Assembly: GCA_027603945.1 (NCBI GenBank)
Contig: JADIIU010000085.1
Span: 1-58,133 of the forward strand
Reading direction: 5' to 3'
DNA length: 58,133 nucleotides
Origin: Terramyces sp. JEL0728
Taxonomy: Eukaryota; Chytridiomycota; Chytridiomycetes; Rhizophydiales; Terramycetaceae
The notes under the pieces were generated by a model that saw only the letters and a program-made list of their open reading frames with translations, searched no databases and was not told the origin of the DNA. The position numbers and the translations under genes are program-made. Positions 23,101-33,869 of this stretch are shown here, one piece after another; within the stretch, counting starts at the first letter, position 1; every line of letters starts with the position of its first letter.

Positions 23101-23660
23101 TTGAGCAAGGCATCAAAAAATACAGGTAGACGGTAATTTACCAAGATATATCTAGATCCAGGACCTTATCTAGCGTTCCAGAAACATCTGAAGACGAGTC
23201 TTCGGAATCCAAGTTGGTTAAAATCAAATCATTGAGCAGCGGAAGTCTTAATAATCGAAAACTCGCTACTCAACCGATCCCTCAAATCAGTATACACACC
23301 ACTGCTACACCAGTAGAAGGGGCTTTCATTGTGCCACTGGTTGATAACTCACAATCACACGGAGAATCCTCTAAAAACAGTCCAGTTAAGCGAACTAGCG
23401 AGGATGTCAAGCAATCGCCAAAGAAAGGCGAAAAGGATACAACGAGTGAGTTTTCGTCATTTTCCATCAGCGAACTAAGTGCTCCAGCACCGCTAGTACC
23501 TAGCAGGTTAAACCAAGCTAATTGTAGAACGGAAGAGGAAGAGGACGAAGAATTAATGGAATTCTTGGAAGAAATTGATATCGCATCAGATAATGCCCCA
23601 AAGAAGCCAAACAACTATGGGATTCCTGATATTGACGATATAGAGGATTTTGACGATTAA
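20116..23660 (+). CDS. DZIP1: DZIP1-like ciliary zinc-finger coiled-coil protein
   Basis: Eight exons give 1,133 aa. Introns: 20260..20278 (19), 20660..20681 (22), 20949..20967 (19), 21043..21062 (20), 21450..21469 (20), 22444..22466 (23), 23126..23145 (20). The N-terminus FYFKPKRQRINWRVL, then ENVTFCNV and LKLFQLAQLIIEFLL are the DZIP1/Iguana N-terminal signature. A single C2H2 finger spans residues 177-198 (C177, C180, H193, H198) and forms only after the 22-nt intron is removed. Long coiled coils follow, then a Ser/Pro-rich region and an acidic end (DIDDIEDFDD). Known family role: basal body and transition-zone protein needed for ciliogenesis. Convergent with the lipase gene, 35 bp between stops. 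Confidence 0.88.
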
Positions 23661-23695
23661 TATACGGTTTAAAGTAGTTTATTTGCATAATAGTT

Positions 23696-24782
23696 TTAAA
23701 ATCCTTTGAGCGCCAAGTTCCGAACCACTGTCAGGTAGAAATTAATGTGCTTGAATGGTTTTCGTTTAAACATATCGGAAATCTGACGCACTCTTGACGG
23801 AACTAGATCCCAATGGTCACATTCAACAACCCCAATGAAATCACCCCATTTAGCGGAATAAACGGATACTAATCCATCGTTATCGCCTTCAATTCTATTT
23901 ACTAAATGGTATGAGAATGCTAGTGGTGCGAAAAACTTCATATCTATGCACGCAGCATATGAAGAATAATATACAGACGGATCGTCCAATGTAACTTTGT
24001 TGAATTGCTCGCAGTATTCCCTTGTCAGATTGGCAAATGCTGGCGCATCGAGCCACTTGATAATTTGATGATATAACTTGGGAGAGGTCACTTTTAGAGT
24101 TTCTAGGTACTCTTGCTGAATAATCTTGTCTTGAAGTTCTCTTGCGACGTACGATTCGAGTTTCCCCACTCCAAAGGTGTCCTTGATGAAATCCATAAAA
24201 GGCGATCCCCTATGAGGAGTAGCAATGGTTGCCAAAGACTTTACAGTATAACTTTTGTTTGGGATATGAGAAATCAAGTATCGGCAATCCAGACCGCCCT
24301 TGCATTAAAAACTATTACCATGGAATGCGCAACAAGGTTGACATCTTGCTTCGCAAAGTTCTTTTCCAGGTATGCGTGTAATTTTTCTGCTCTTGATTTG
24401 ATTGACGATACAGATCCAACACCCGTAGCGAATACGTTACATCCATTTCTTTCCAGTGAATCTGTGATTCCTCGCCAATAATTAAGCTGCAAAAATTTAA
24501 TGTTCGGCGGTCCTGATGTTATTTATTGTTTACCTATTATGTCAAATCCAAACAATCCTACAATTAATTATCAGTACCATGACAGAGAATTACTGGGTTT
24601 TTTGTAGGAATAAAATCACATTCATTAATCAAGTTGATCTTTGGATATGGCTTTACAGTAGGTCGATAATATGGCAGTGGAATATGATGTGCTCTCATCG
24701 CTAGGCAAGGATAATTGGAACGTTTTTTCACTCGTATAACTTTCAGCAAACTTTTGTCCAATGATTTTCCACTTTGGGGCAT
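23696..24782 (-). CDS. Alpha/beta-hydrolase lipase (triacylglycerol lipase-like)
   Basis: Four exons give 341 aa. Introns: 24558..24577 (20), 24513..24533 (21), 24299..24318 (20). The second exon is only 24 nt. Features: PVILCHGLFGFD oxyanion region, NYWRGI, the SSIKSRAEKL segment, and the nucleophile motif AHSMGG with Ser about 140. The intron at 24299 splits that motif just after Met. SLATIATPHRGSPF follows, and a late Asp (EGDNDGLV) and His (ECDHWDLV) can complete the triad. No clear signal peptide is visible, so it may act on internal lipids. The start at 24782 is the first in-frame ATG; an upstream exon cannot be excluded. Confidence 0.87.
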
Positions 24783-24908
24783 GTGAGACGCGACAGGAAG
24801 AGAGATGTGGATACAAAGAAAGACAAAATAATGGGAGACAGGACAGGCTCTTTCATATGCTCAAGGCTGGGCAACCGTAGGATCTATTTGTGGACTGGGA
24901 AATTGAAA

Positions 24909-26510
24909 TTAGCGATTAATTTTATTACCAAGTATTCTTCCAGCATTCTTTTCAGCTTCGTTTTGAATTCTTTTCAATTGCTCAACTTTTACTTCTAGTT
25001 CTTGATTTGATTTTTCTATCCATTCCAGAGAAGTGAGGTGTGAGTTTAGAATTTGGATAATTGAAGATAGTGGAGAGTCTTCCAATGCTTGCTTTGGCTG
25101 GCGGGAAGTGTTTAATTCAGAAATAACAGATCCGAGTGAAACGGTCATTTCGTCAAGCTTGGTGTTAAGATGCTCTGCAAGTGTATAGGCTTTTTCCCTG
25201 TCTTGATCTGCAGGGGTGGTGTTTCTTTGTCAGAATAATAATACCTGAATTTCGAATTTGCGTTATTGTTTTCTTGGGCAACCAAATTCTGAATTTGCTG
25301 ACTGAAAGCATCTAAATTACTATCCAATTCCTTTTGCTGCGAATCGATAAATTCCAAGTTTTGACTGATTTCCTTTTCGATATTTTCAGTTTCTTGCAAT
25401 TCGTTGTATAATTTAGTAATCTGATTAGTTAAAGGGTACCATTGTTCCATTTTTAACTAGTGCGTGATCCCAGGTTTGAATTTGAATTGCTTGTCTTCGG
25501 AATTCGCGTGTGTGTGTATCTAAGTCGGAAGTCCATTTGTTGATAATGTCTTCAAGAGATTTGTTTTTTAAGTTTGATACACTTCCCACAACTGGAGCAG
25601 CCTCTGCTGGTTTAGTAGCAGTAGTAGTTGCTGCAGGATTAGTTGCTGAAGCTGTGGAAGTTGTGGTTGCAGGAACTGTAGCAGCAGGTTTTGCGCCAAA
25701 TAATGCAGCAGTTTCAGTTGGTTTCGCACCGAATAATGGAGCTGTAGTTTCAGCAGGTTTGGTTCCAAAAGTTGGAGCTGCAGCTGGCTTGGTTGCAAAT
25801 AATGCAGGAGTAGCAGCTGCAGCTGGTGCCCCAAATAAATTAGAAGCTGGAGCAGGTTTGTTTGCAGCTGGCTCGGCAGGTTTTGCACCAAATAATGCTG
25901 GTGCTGCTGGCGTTTGAGCTACAATTAAAAAACTCTTACATAAATCTTTTAAAGTCATTGGCCCAGGAGTATTAGCTGGTGCCGGTGTGCCTGTATTGCC
26001 AAACAAATTTCCTTCGGGTTTAGCCGGGGTTTGTGTTGCTCCAAGATTAAATCCTCCAAATCCTACAGGTTTGTTCTCAGCGGTTGTATTCGCAGCCCCA
26101 AATGCTGGTGCAGTTGTTTTCACAGCAGGAGCTGCGGTGGCAGTTGTTCCCCCGAAACCAAAAGCTGGTGCAGCCGTTGTGTTTGCAGCAGCTGGTTGAA
26201 TAGCCGTTGTGTTGGCAGCAGCTGGTTGAATAGCATTTGCTGTTGGGGCACCAAAACCAAATCCTCCAGCAGAAGGTTTGGCTGTGGTGGTATTTGCGCC
26301 GAACCCGAATGATGGGACAGTAGTTCCAGTTGCATTTGCTCCAATAGCTGGTGCTCCGAACAAGTTATTCGCTGGTTTGTTTTGATCTGCTGGTTGTCCA
26401 AAGCTAAATCCAGAAGGCTGGGTATTATTTGTTCCAAATGCTGGCTGTCCTGTATTTTTTGCTGGGTTTCCAAAATTGAATGCTGATTATTAATTCAAGA
26501 TCATACCCAT
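24909..26510 (-). CDS. NSP1: FG nucleoporin Nup62 / Nsp1
   Basis: Five exons give 505 aa. Introns: 26483..26506 (24), 25919..25939 (21, in frame and stopless), 25431..25449 (19), 25225..25244 (20). The first coding exon is just 4 nt (ATG G). Residues 1 to about 310 are Ala/Thr/Pro-rich with many FG and LFGAKP repeats. The C-terminal region is the Nsp1 coiled-coil domain: SLEDIINKWTSDL, then WDHALVKNGT, FIDSQQKELD, DREKAYTLAEHLN and IIQILNSHLTSLEWI. Role: central-channel nucleoporin of the nuclear pore, partner of Nup54/Nup58-type proteins. The FG-repeat DNA also creates long Ala/Val-rich ORFs on the opposite strand, which are not genes. Confidence 0.92.
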
Positions 26511-26567
26511 TTTGAATATAAAAAAAATCACAGCAGAAATAATCCTACAAATTACAGCTACTGCGAA

Positions 26568-26703
26568 ATGAAGATAATCGTTCCAATAAAATCTTGTGCA
26601 TCGCCTAAATATATACCCGATGGAAACCTATCAAATATTGGCCAATCCGTGGCAGACAGGTAAAGCTATTAACTTCAGATATCTATGGTATTTTAATTCG
26701 TGA
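26568..26703 (+). CDS. Possible 38-aa ORF with a 19-nt intron in the Nup62/F-box spacer
   Basis: ATG at 26568, intron-like GT...AG at 26660..26678, and a stop at 26701..26703 give 38 aa (starts MKIIVPIKSCASPKY). No family is recognised. Its intron is of the size typical here and splices in frame, but an ORF this short could be chance or an upstream ORF of the F-box mRNA. Confidence 0.2.
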
Positions 26704-26704
26704 G

Positions 26705-28810
26705 ATGTGCTATTACGGGTTCAATTTCGCCAGTTCAATGCAAGCCACATCGCCAAACCCAAACTTGGATTTCAATATTTTTGTATCAATGGAAGTTGAA
26801 AAAGAATTACCCGCGGATCTATGGATCAGTATCGCATTTTACTTGGATTTGCATTCAATATTGAAGCTTGGATATCTTGGACACAGCTGCTTCCGCATAT
26901 TTTTTGAAGCATCTTTTGTTTTGGGCCATAATTTTAACATGACCAAGGCAAATATCTGGCCAGTGTTCAAAATACCTCGGAATTGTAGTGCCACAATGGG
27001 ATCTTTCATTAGTGCTCTGTTGATGGAGCAGCTCAAATTTCAAATGCCAGCTCTCACAGCTTTTACATCAGCCTCAAGTCTGATTAGGTTGCAGGATTTT
27101 ATTTCATCTGGATGTCAAAAAGAATTGTCTCTTACAGGAAATTACATCACGGATGACGGTGTGGTATATCTAGCAAGCGCATTGGAGGGTGTGCCCATAA
27201 GCAGCTTGGATCTTTCAGAAAACTTGATTGGAGAAGTAGGGTCAAGGCATCTTGCCAAGTTTTTAACAACCAATTTAAAGATATTGAACTTGCAAGGAAA
27301 TCAAATTGGAGATCAAGGGATCCAATCATTGTCGTTTTATCTCTCAATTTCAAATCTGGACGAGTTAAATCTTGCATCAAACGGGATCACCGAAATCGGA
27401 ATACTTTATTTAACTGACTGTATAAAGAAATCACATATAAAGATCTTGAATTTGTCACGGAATCAAATTATGGATGCTGGATGCGAGCCTCTATCGAGAA
27501 TGTTCAAACACAGCTTTGTAGAGTCCTTGGACTTGAGCTTTAATAAGATCGGCCATGTTGGGTTTCGCTACCTCGCAAGCAACTTGGTCGAATCCAAAGT
27601 CAAATCGTTGAATATGAAAGGGAATTTGGCTGGGAATGGCGGTGCATCGCTTTTGGCAGAATTGATCCCAAATACCAACATTGAACACTTGAATCTGGAA
27701 GACAATTTAATTACCGACAGTGGATTCAAAGAACTATCGCCTCATTTAAGCAAATCCAAGCTACAAAATATGGAACTGGCGTCAAATGAATTTGGATATG
27801 AAGGGATTCAGTCATTGGTATATAATATTGGGGACAGCTTGACTTTGCTTGATATGTTTGGTTGCGAGCTTGATGATGCAGCAGTTCATATTTTGTCTTA
27901 TCAATTGGCATCATTAAACCTGAAATCAATATACCTAGGATCAAACCAAATAACTTTTGATGGCGCAGAAGAATTGTCAAAAGCTCTACCTAATAGTACA
28001 ATTGAATTGCTGGAGATTTCTCTGAATAGAATTGGCGATCAAGGAATAGCAGCATTGTCTGAAGTATTGGATCAAACTAAATTAACCACGTTGATCGTGG
28101 GCCACAACCAAATTTCAGAATTAGGCATGAAAAGATTGTGTCGGAAGCTTGCGAAATCTCAGGTGGAGGTTTTGAATCTGCTTGGAAATGCCATTGGTGA
28201 TAACGGAGTGTTGGAGTTGTCACATGTTCTTGCTTCTACAAAGTTGAAGGAATTAAACCTGAATTCCTGTTGCATATCACTGAAGGGTGTCATCCATCTT
28301 TCCGGGCCACTCTCTAAATCTGAACTTACTACTTTATCAATGGACAATAACGATTTAGGGGATGAAGGATGTTTGGAAATGGCCAAAGTAGTGGTAGACT
28401 CAAAGGTCTCACATCTTTGTTTAGGATCAAATAGTATTGGCGACAGCGGTGTGACGGGGTTGGCAAACGGTTTGGTTGGATCCAAAATACATGTGCTAGG
28501 GTTGTATGATAACAAGATTGGAAACTTGGGAGCAAAGGCCTTGGCGAATGCCCTTTTCGAATCCCAATTGTTGTACCTAGATTTGGGGAGGAATCTGGTT
28601 GACGATAGAGGGGCATTGTATCTGGCGCATTCGCTCGAAGGAACAAATCTGGATCATTTAGATTTGTACCGTAACAACATTGGTGATGCCGGAGTTTTAT
28701 CTCTGATAAGCGCCATGAAAAGCTGCAGTCTTTCACACTTGGGGCTGTTGTACAATCCATTTTCAGAGAATGGCGAATCAATGATCAAAAACGCCTATTA
28801 TTGGAAGTAG
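26705..28810 (+). CDS. F-box protein with ribonuclease-inhibitor-type leucine-rich repeats
   Basis: Single exon of 701 aa, unusual for this intron-dense window. Residues about 34-60 (ELPADLWISIAFYLDLHSIL) resemble an F-box. From about residue 130 to the end there are roughly twenty LRRs of 28 or so residues of the RI/NLR type, with repeated LDLSxNxIGxxGxxxLA, LNLxGNQIGDQGIQSL and similar. Known role of such architecture: substrate recognition in SCF ubiquitin ligases; the target is unknown. The start may be 26705 or the in-frame ATG at 26789, which places the F-box nearer the N-terminus. Convergent with the following gene, 31 bp between stops. Confidence 0.85.
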   Translation: MCYYGFNFASSMQATSPNPNLDFNIFVSMEVEKELPADLWISIAFYLDLHSILKLGYLGHSCFRIFFEASFVLGHNFNMTKANIWPVFKIPRNCSATMGSFISALLMEQLKFQMPALTAFTSASSLIRLQDFISSGCQKELSLTGNYITDDGVVYLASALEGVPISSLDLSENLIGEVGSRHLAKFLTTNLKILNLQGNQIGDQGIQSLSFYLSISNLDELNLASNGITEIGILYLTDCIKKSHIKILNLSRNQIMDAGCEPLSRMFKHSFVESLDLSFNKIGHVGFRYLASNLVESKVKSLNMKGNLAGNGGASLLAELIPNTNIEHLNLEDNLITDSGFKELSPHLSKSKLQNMELASNEFGYEGIQSLVYNIGDSLTLLDMFGCELDDAAVHILSYQLASLNLKSIYLGSNQITFDGAEELSKALPNSTIELLEISLNRIGDQGIAALSEVLDQTKLTTLIVGHNQISELGMKRLCRKLAKSQVEVLNLLGNAIGDNGVLELSHVLASTKLKELNLNSCCISLKGVIHLSGPLSKSELTTLSMDNNDLGDEGCLEMAKVVVDSKVSHLCLGSNSIGDSGVTGLANGLVGSKIHVLGLYDNKIGNLGAKALANALFESQLLYLDLGRNLVDDRGALYLAHSLEGTNLDHLDLYRNNIGDAGVLSLISAMKSCSLSHLGLLYNPFSENGESMIKNAYYWK

Positions 28811-28841
28811 AATAAAATAGAAGATAGATAAATGGTATTTA

Positions 28842-31790
28842 TTAAATCGAGTACTTTGAGAGTAGTTTAAGAGCATTTTTACATTTAAGTTCAAAATCAT
28901 GATCAATTTCATCCTGAGTGCCAACTTCGCTTATTCTCGAATCCATTCCCCAATCCAGATTGTGACTGGATAAGGATGCAGAGAGCGGTCCATCGCTGCC
29001 AAGCGAGAGCTGCGCACCAGACAGCGATTTTGACGGTCTTCGTTGATCATGCGGTCTTGCAAAGGATGGCAGGTTTGGCGCTTTAGATGTCGACCTAGAT
29101 CTAACATGAGTGTTCGCTGTGGAGATATCCGATAGACAGTCCCTCAGCAGCGACTGCGCTTCATTCCAGTTTCTAAAGTATATACAGTGGAACTCGGCAA
29201 ATTCAAATAGCAACCGGTGGTAAATGCCAAGACTTTTGTGAGAGTGAGGCAGCTCTTTCGCAATTGAAATCCCTTCACTGTACAAAATCGAAACCAAATC
29301 TGACAGTTTGTCATAAGTATAAACTGTTGTAAAGTGAGATATCACTTCTACCTTGTGTACGACCAAATATTTCAATAAAGTTGCAAGTACTAAGCGATAC
29401 ATTGCATTCAATGCGGGTGATTTAAATCCCGATGAATCGTAATCAACATTCAACTTGATAGCAAGATTGATCAATATCGGAATACAACTTCTGGAACCGG
29501 CGATTGAACAGAGTTCTCCGCGTATATACAAAAGCCAATAGATCACGATTGGTTCTACCCGTCTAACTTCCAGACACCAGTTGATCGTTGCCTTTTCCAG
29601 TTTGATTACGCCAGGCAAATTAAGCTACAATTAGTATTGGTTACCCTTAGCGACAAGTATTTATTCGTTAGTGATTTTGATATTTCCAGATTTATCTGCT
29701 CTATTCTACTTATGGCAGCGGATTGATCTCCAGCATATCCATTTAAAGCACACAAAAACAATCCAGTTGAGAGATCCAAATTCAGCAGGTCGTTTGAGTC
29801 TTCGTTTTCAATAAATTTTTTCCATATCGTGCTAAATATCTGTTCCGACTCTCGAAATTCCTGTTTTAGACAATGCACCGTTGCCATTTCAAATTTAAAG
29901 TGGTTGGAGAAAACGTTGTTGGTAATTTTCAAATTTCTTGTGCAATTACTTTGTGCAAAATCGATTAATCCAAGTCGTTGGAATACTTTTAATATCAAGT
30001 ATCTCTGCAATAGAGATTGGCTATCCGTTAGACTATTGTTACTGGTAAACAGTTTCGATTGCTCCCAACATTGATAGGATTTCTCTTTGCTCTGCAGCTA
30101 GGCAGATTCCAAAGAATGATGGACTAGGAGCCTTTAGTGCATAAAGGAGAAATATCGATGCCAGTGAAGACTTTGAAGTATCCTTAATTGCTATTTGGTA
30201 AAAATTGCGTAATGCCAACCACCTGTCGTCAACCAACCCAGTAGTTTTCAAGTACGAATCTAAAACAGAAGGCCACTATCGTAAATGCAATGCTACCATT
30301 GAGGAAACCAGATAAAAGAAGGATGACGAAAAGCTATGACATTCCGATATATCCATTTTTATAGAGTTTATCGCTTCTCCCAACATCCCAAGTGCTGGCT
30401 TCATTTTCACCTGCGAAAGCTCCACTATTCTATCTGCAATTTTATTGTACATCTTGTAAGCTTTGTCAAAGTTGCTAAATTTAATAGCAGATTACACTGC
30501 TCCCTTCAGGAAACGATTGGTTAACAGCTGCAGTATTCCTTGGTAAAGATATGTATCAGCAAGACAGCACTCTAGATCTAAAAACCAGTATTTGATAAAC
30601 AAGGCTTCTGGATCATCGTTTACAATGTCTTCAGAGCTGTCTTTTGGCGAAATATTATGCGAAGCCAATTTGTGCATGTCAAGGGTGACAGAGTCGGATA
30701 AAACGAGAGCTATCGCCTGCATTAACATTATTCACCTGGGAATCACGAACATTCAATAAACTCTGGGTAACTGATTTGCAAGTATTGAGTTTGTTGAATG
30801 TGGAATGTATAATAATGGGCGAATCCAGTACGTCAGGACAAAATATATCCACCTATTGTCAAGACAAAATACTTCAATCATCTGAAGAGCAAACCGCGGG
30901 AGGATTAAATGTCTGGAATGGCTGGTCAATATTCTAATTGCCTCGTGTGCATTCTGGGCTTGGACCAATTTAATTGCTGTTGCTAGTTCCGCATGCCTCT
31001 TCAGGTAATATCTATAGGTATCCTGATGTTCTATATGCCCACTTTCGTTTATCTTTTCAAGTGGAAATGTCCGAGGAACAGACAAATTGTCCATACTAGA
31101 CTTTTTCCGGAATGACGGTGTGGCAATAGTAATTGGCGCTGATGTGCCCATAGTAATATGAGTGTTGCTGTTTGTAGTTGGTGAGAATTCTTGTCCGGTA
31201 ATATTCAAATTTGGTGTCTTATAAGTGGGCGACTCTGGAAATACAAACTCACTATCTTCAAAATCCAAATTTTGTTCGGGAGCTTCAACATCTGCAATCA
31301 AAGATGTAAATTGAAAAGCCCAATAAAGCGTTCCGTGTATTAACATTGCGTGTATATAACATAATAATTCAGCCCAGCAGAATAGAAATGCGAATCCAAG
31401 CGTAACAAAAGCTGTTGCGGTTGTTGCGAATTTAGCCCTGATCATTATATACAAAAATGAACCCTAATAGGTTAATGATCTGGTTACGAATGTGGTCAAT
31501 ATTGGTATTCGGATCGCTACTAGCCATTTCACTTGGCGTACAAATCCATATAGAAATAAACTCCGAACCAGTGCTAATAGTAATAGATCTAGCGGTACCA
31601 GCTGTTCAACCCTTGGAAATCCATCCCACCACTGTTTGTTTATGTTTATATAAATGATAAATAATACAAATGCAATAATCACATCCACGGCCAACAATAC
31701 GAGCAATACTAGTGAATGTCCACGTCTTTTGTTGCACCATTGAATTTCCGTTGATCGCTCTTCCTGTTCCAACAACGGCTCGTTTTCCAT
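28842..31790 (-). CDS. Multi-pass membrane protein fused to a helical (TPR-like) region
   Basis: Eight exons give 933 aa. Introns: 31464..31487 (24), 30853..30872 (20), 30717..30735 (19), 30475..30495 (21), 30276..30296 (21), 30021..30042 (22), 29625..29644 (20). The first ~170 residues hold four or five hydrophobic helices: VLLVLLAVDVIIAFVLFIIY, LDLLLLALVRSLFLYG, a third after WLVAIRI, and two more. Spacing and a few residues recall the MENTAL domain of STARD3, but weakly. A low-complexity linker follows. The rest is alpha-helical with TPR-like pairs (for example RHAELATAIKLVQAQNAHEA, SLLRDCLSD) and ends in a Ser-rich stretch. The general layout also resembles an SREBP without its bHLH domain. 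No function is assigned. Confidence 0.7.
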
Positions 31791-32070
31791 TGAATTTTTT
31801 CAAAGAAAATTTAACAGATGATCCATCTTATCCAGGATCGCTCACACTTGGTAATCATTAATAGTTTTGATAATTGTAAGTTTTAGGATGTTTATTAGCC
31901 TTCTACTATTCGCTCCGCACTTTGGTTTACACAATATTTTAATAGAGCTGATTTCTAATATAGCGGATTCACATTCAATATTCATTCATGGTTTGTTTCA
32001 CTTATTCACCGCAAATCCGCATTTGGATTGAATGGGTTCCAGTGTTGAAAAACTTTGACAAAAAATAGAA

Positions 32071-32709
32071 ATGAATAGAAAAGTAGGATTAGTGCTTCTT
32101 TGTCAATTGGCACTGGCTCAGAGCCCAACTGCTACTGTGTCTGGTAATAGCACCGTAGTAACAGATATTGCAATGCCTTCTCCAATTCAAGGAATGTGCT
32201 ACAAAAAGAATAGACATACCACTACTACAACTGTACCACCACCTAAACCAACAAAAGCTGCTGCGCCAGCTGCAAACCCACCTTCTCAACCACAACAACA
32301 GGGACTTTCTTCTTTTGCACAAAGCTGTGTCGATGCCCACAACCGTTATCGTGATCAACGTGGGTTACCTCACCTTACTTGGAGCTTTGGTTCATTAGAG
32401 CAGCACGCAGTTAACTGGGCGAATACCATGTTTAGCGACAACTCTATGTTCCATTCTCAAACTCCAGGGATGGGTGAAAATATTGCCATGGGCCAAGGAA
32501 TGAATTGTGGACAAGCTGTTAGTATGTGGATGGGAGAACAAGCATATTGGGATGGTGGTCCAGTCACCGGAAGCAACTTTGGAAGCATTGGACATTTTAC
32601 GCAAGTAATGTGGAGGGACACCAAGCAAGTTTCTTGCTCTGCTGAAGGTTCATACTTGGTTTGCAACTACCTGCCGCAAGGAAACTTGTTGGGCCATATG
32701 CCGTTTTAA
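32071..32709 (+). CDS. Secreted CAP (SCP/PR-1) protein 1
   Basis: Single exon, 212 aa. The N-terminal hydrophobic stretch VGLVLLCQLALAQ is a typical signal peptide. A short segment with GMCYKKNR and a Thr/Pro-rich linker leads to the CAP domain from about residue 85. CAP motifs: HNRYRDQRGLPHLTW, AVNWANTM, HSQTPGMGENIAMG, GHFTQVMWRDTKQVSC and LVCNY. Known family: extracellular Cys-rich secretory / PR-1-like proteins, several of which bind sterols; the role here is unknown. It sits next to a paralogue 313 bp downstream. Confidence 0.92.
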   Translation: MNRKVGLVLLCQLALAQSPTATVSGNSTVVTDIAMPSPIQGMCYKKNRHTTTTTVPPPKPTKAAAPAANPPSQPQQQGLSSFAQSCVDAHNRYRDQRGLPHLTWSFGSLEQHAVNWANTMFSDNSMFHSQTPGMGENIAMGQGMNCGQAVSMWMGEQAYWDGGPVTGSNFGSIGHFTQVMWRDTKQVSCSAEGSYLVCNYLPQGNLLGHMPF

Positions 32710-33022
32710 GTTCAAGTGAAATAAATATGTGAAATACTATGATTTGGGGTTAAAAGCTTTGCCATGCTGTTATTGTATTACCTTCAGAGTCCTGATGGTG
32801 TCACAGAGCCGCGGAGTCCGGGACAATAATCTCAATTCACAAAAGACACCAACTAGAGATTCTATTCAGGCTTCCCTTGATATATTGGCAATCGTGCCAA
32901 CTTTAACATTTTAATATATTGGCTGGACTGCAACAGTAAATCACAAATCAAGACGGATCGGGGCATTTGGTCGCCACAAGCCTTTTTCATCAAAGCGTTT
33001 TCAGAAATTTAGAGAATAGACA
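32710..33022. other. Spacer between the two CAP genes
   Basis: 313 bp containing the 3' end of the first gene and the promoter of the second. No ORF or RNA structure was recognised. Confidence 0.45.
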
Positions 33023-33709
33023 ATGAAGTGGACAATCGCATTACTTTTCATTCAAAGCAGCTTGGCTGGTGACGCAGCAGCACCAGTGCCATCCGTTGCC
33101 AGTCCTACCGTATCAGGTAACGCAACAGTCGCAACTGTAACTATGCCAGCAGTTCCAACACTTGAAGGAATGTGCTACAAAAAGAACAGAAAAACCACTA
33201 CCACTATTAAACCAACTACCACTGTTGCAAAACCAAAGCCAACACAGGCACCGCAAACACAACAACAACAACCAAAGCCACAAGCTCAAGCTCCTCCAGC
33301 ATCGTCTGGTAACAGCTGTGTCGATAGACACAACCACTACCGTGCACAAAAAAATGTTGGTGGTTTAAAATGGGACAGCAATTTGGCTGCTTCTGCCCAA
33401 AACTGGGCAAACACTCTTGCCAGCACCGGGGCATTACAGCACTCTGGTGGTAATTATGGTGAAAACATTCATGAAGGTGGTACTGATTGTTCTGGAGCCG
33501 TCGATTCTTGGATGGGCGAACAAGGCGCTTGGTATGCCAATCCACTCAGAGTTGTGGATTTAAGTAATTATGTAAATTACGGTCACTACACTCAAGTTAT
33601 GTGGAGCGGAACATCCAAAGTTGGATGCGGCTCTGCTAGTGGGTATGGTTCGTTTGTTGTCTGTCAATACTTGAGTCCCGGTAACTTTCCTGGACAAGCA
33701 CCATATTAA
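33023..33709 (+). CDS. Secreted CAP (SCP/PR-1) protein 2
   Basis: Single exon, 228 aa. A signal peptide (WTIALLFIQSSLAG) is followed by LEGMCYKKNR, almost identical to the first paralogue's segment, and by a Thr/Pro/Gln-rich linker. The CAP domain shows HNHYRAQKNVGGLKWD, SAQNWANTLA, HSGGNYGENIHEGG, YGHYTQVMWSGTSKVGC and VVCQY. Better preserved CAP motifs than protein 1 (GHYTQVMW). The shared CYKKNR plus linker outside the domain shows that the two arose by tandem duplication of the whole gene. Confidence 0.92.
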   Translation: MKWTIALLFIQSSLAGDAAAPVPSVASPTVSGNATVATVTMPAVPTLEGMCYKKNRKTTTTIKPTTTVAKPKPTQAPQTQQQQPKPQAQAPPASSGNSCVDRHNHYRAQKNVGGLKWDSNLAASAQNWANTLASTGALQHSGGNYGENIHEGGTDCSGAVDSWMGEQGAWYANPLRVVDLSNYVNYGHYTQVMWSGTSKVGCGSASGYGSFVVCQYLSPGNFPGQAPY

Positions 33710-33869
33710 TGGAAATATTCTTATAAATAAAATCATTTTCCTCTGATATGTTTCAATGGATTTGGCTTTGTGTTAATTGATTTGAATGTGATTCAACCTA
33801 AAAGAACTGGTTACCGAGTCCACCCAAGAAGGAAAAAGACAAACAAAAAAGTTTCATTAGAAATATAGA

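Noticed and set aside
25510..26312. Long Ala/Val/Gly- and Cys/Ser-rich ORFs on the plus strand
   Set aside because: They are mirror reading frames of the Nup62 FG-repeat exon, low in complexity, with no start context or family.
28842..31790. SREBP (Sre1) assignment
   Set aside because: No bHLH domain or nuclear part precedes the membrane helices, and there are more than two helices.
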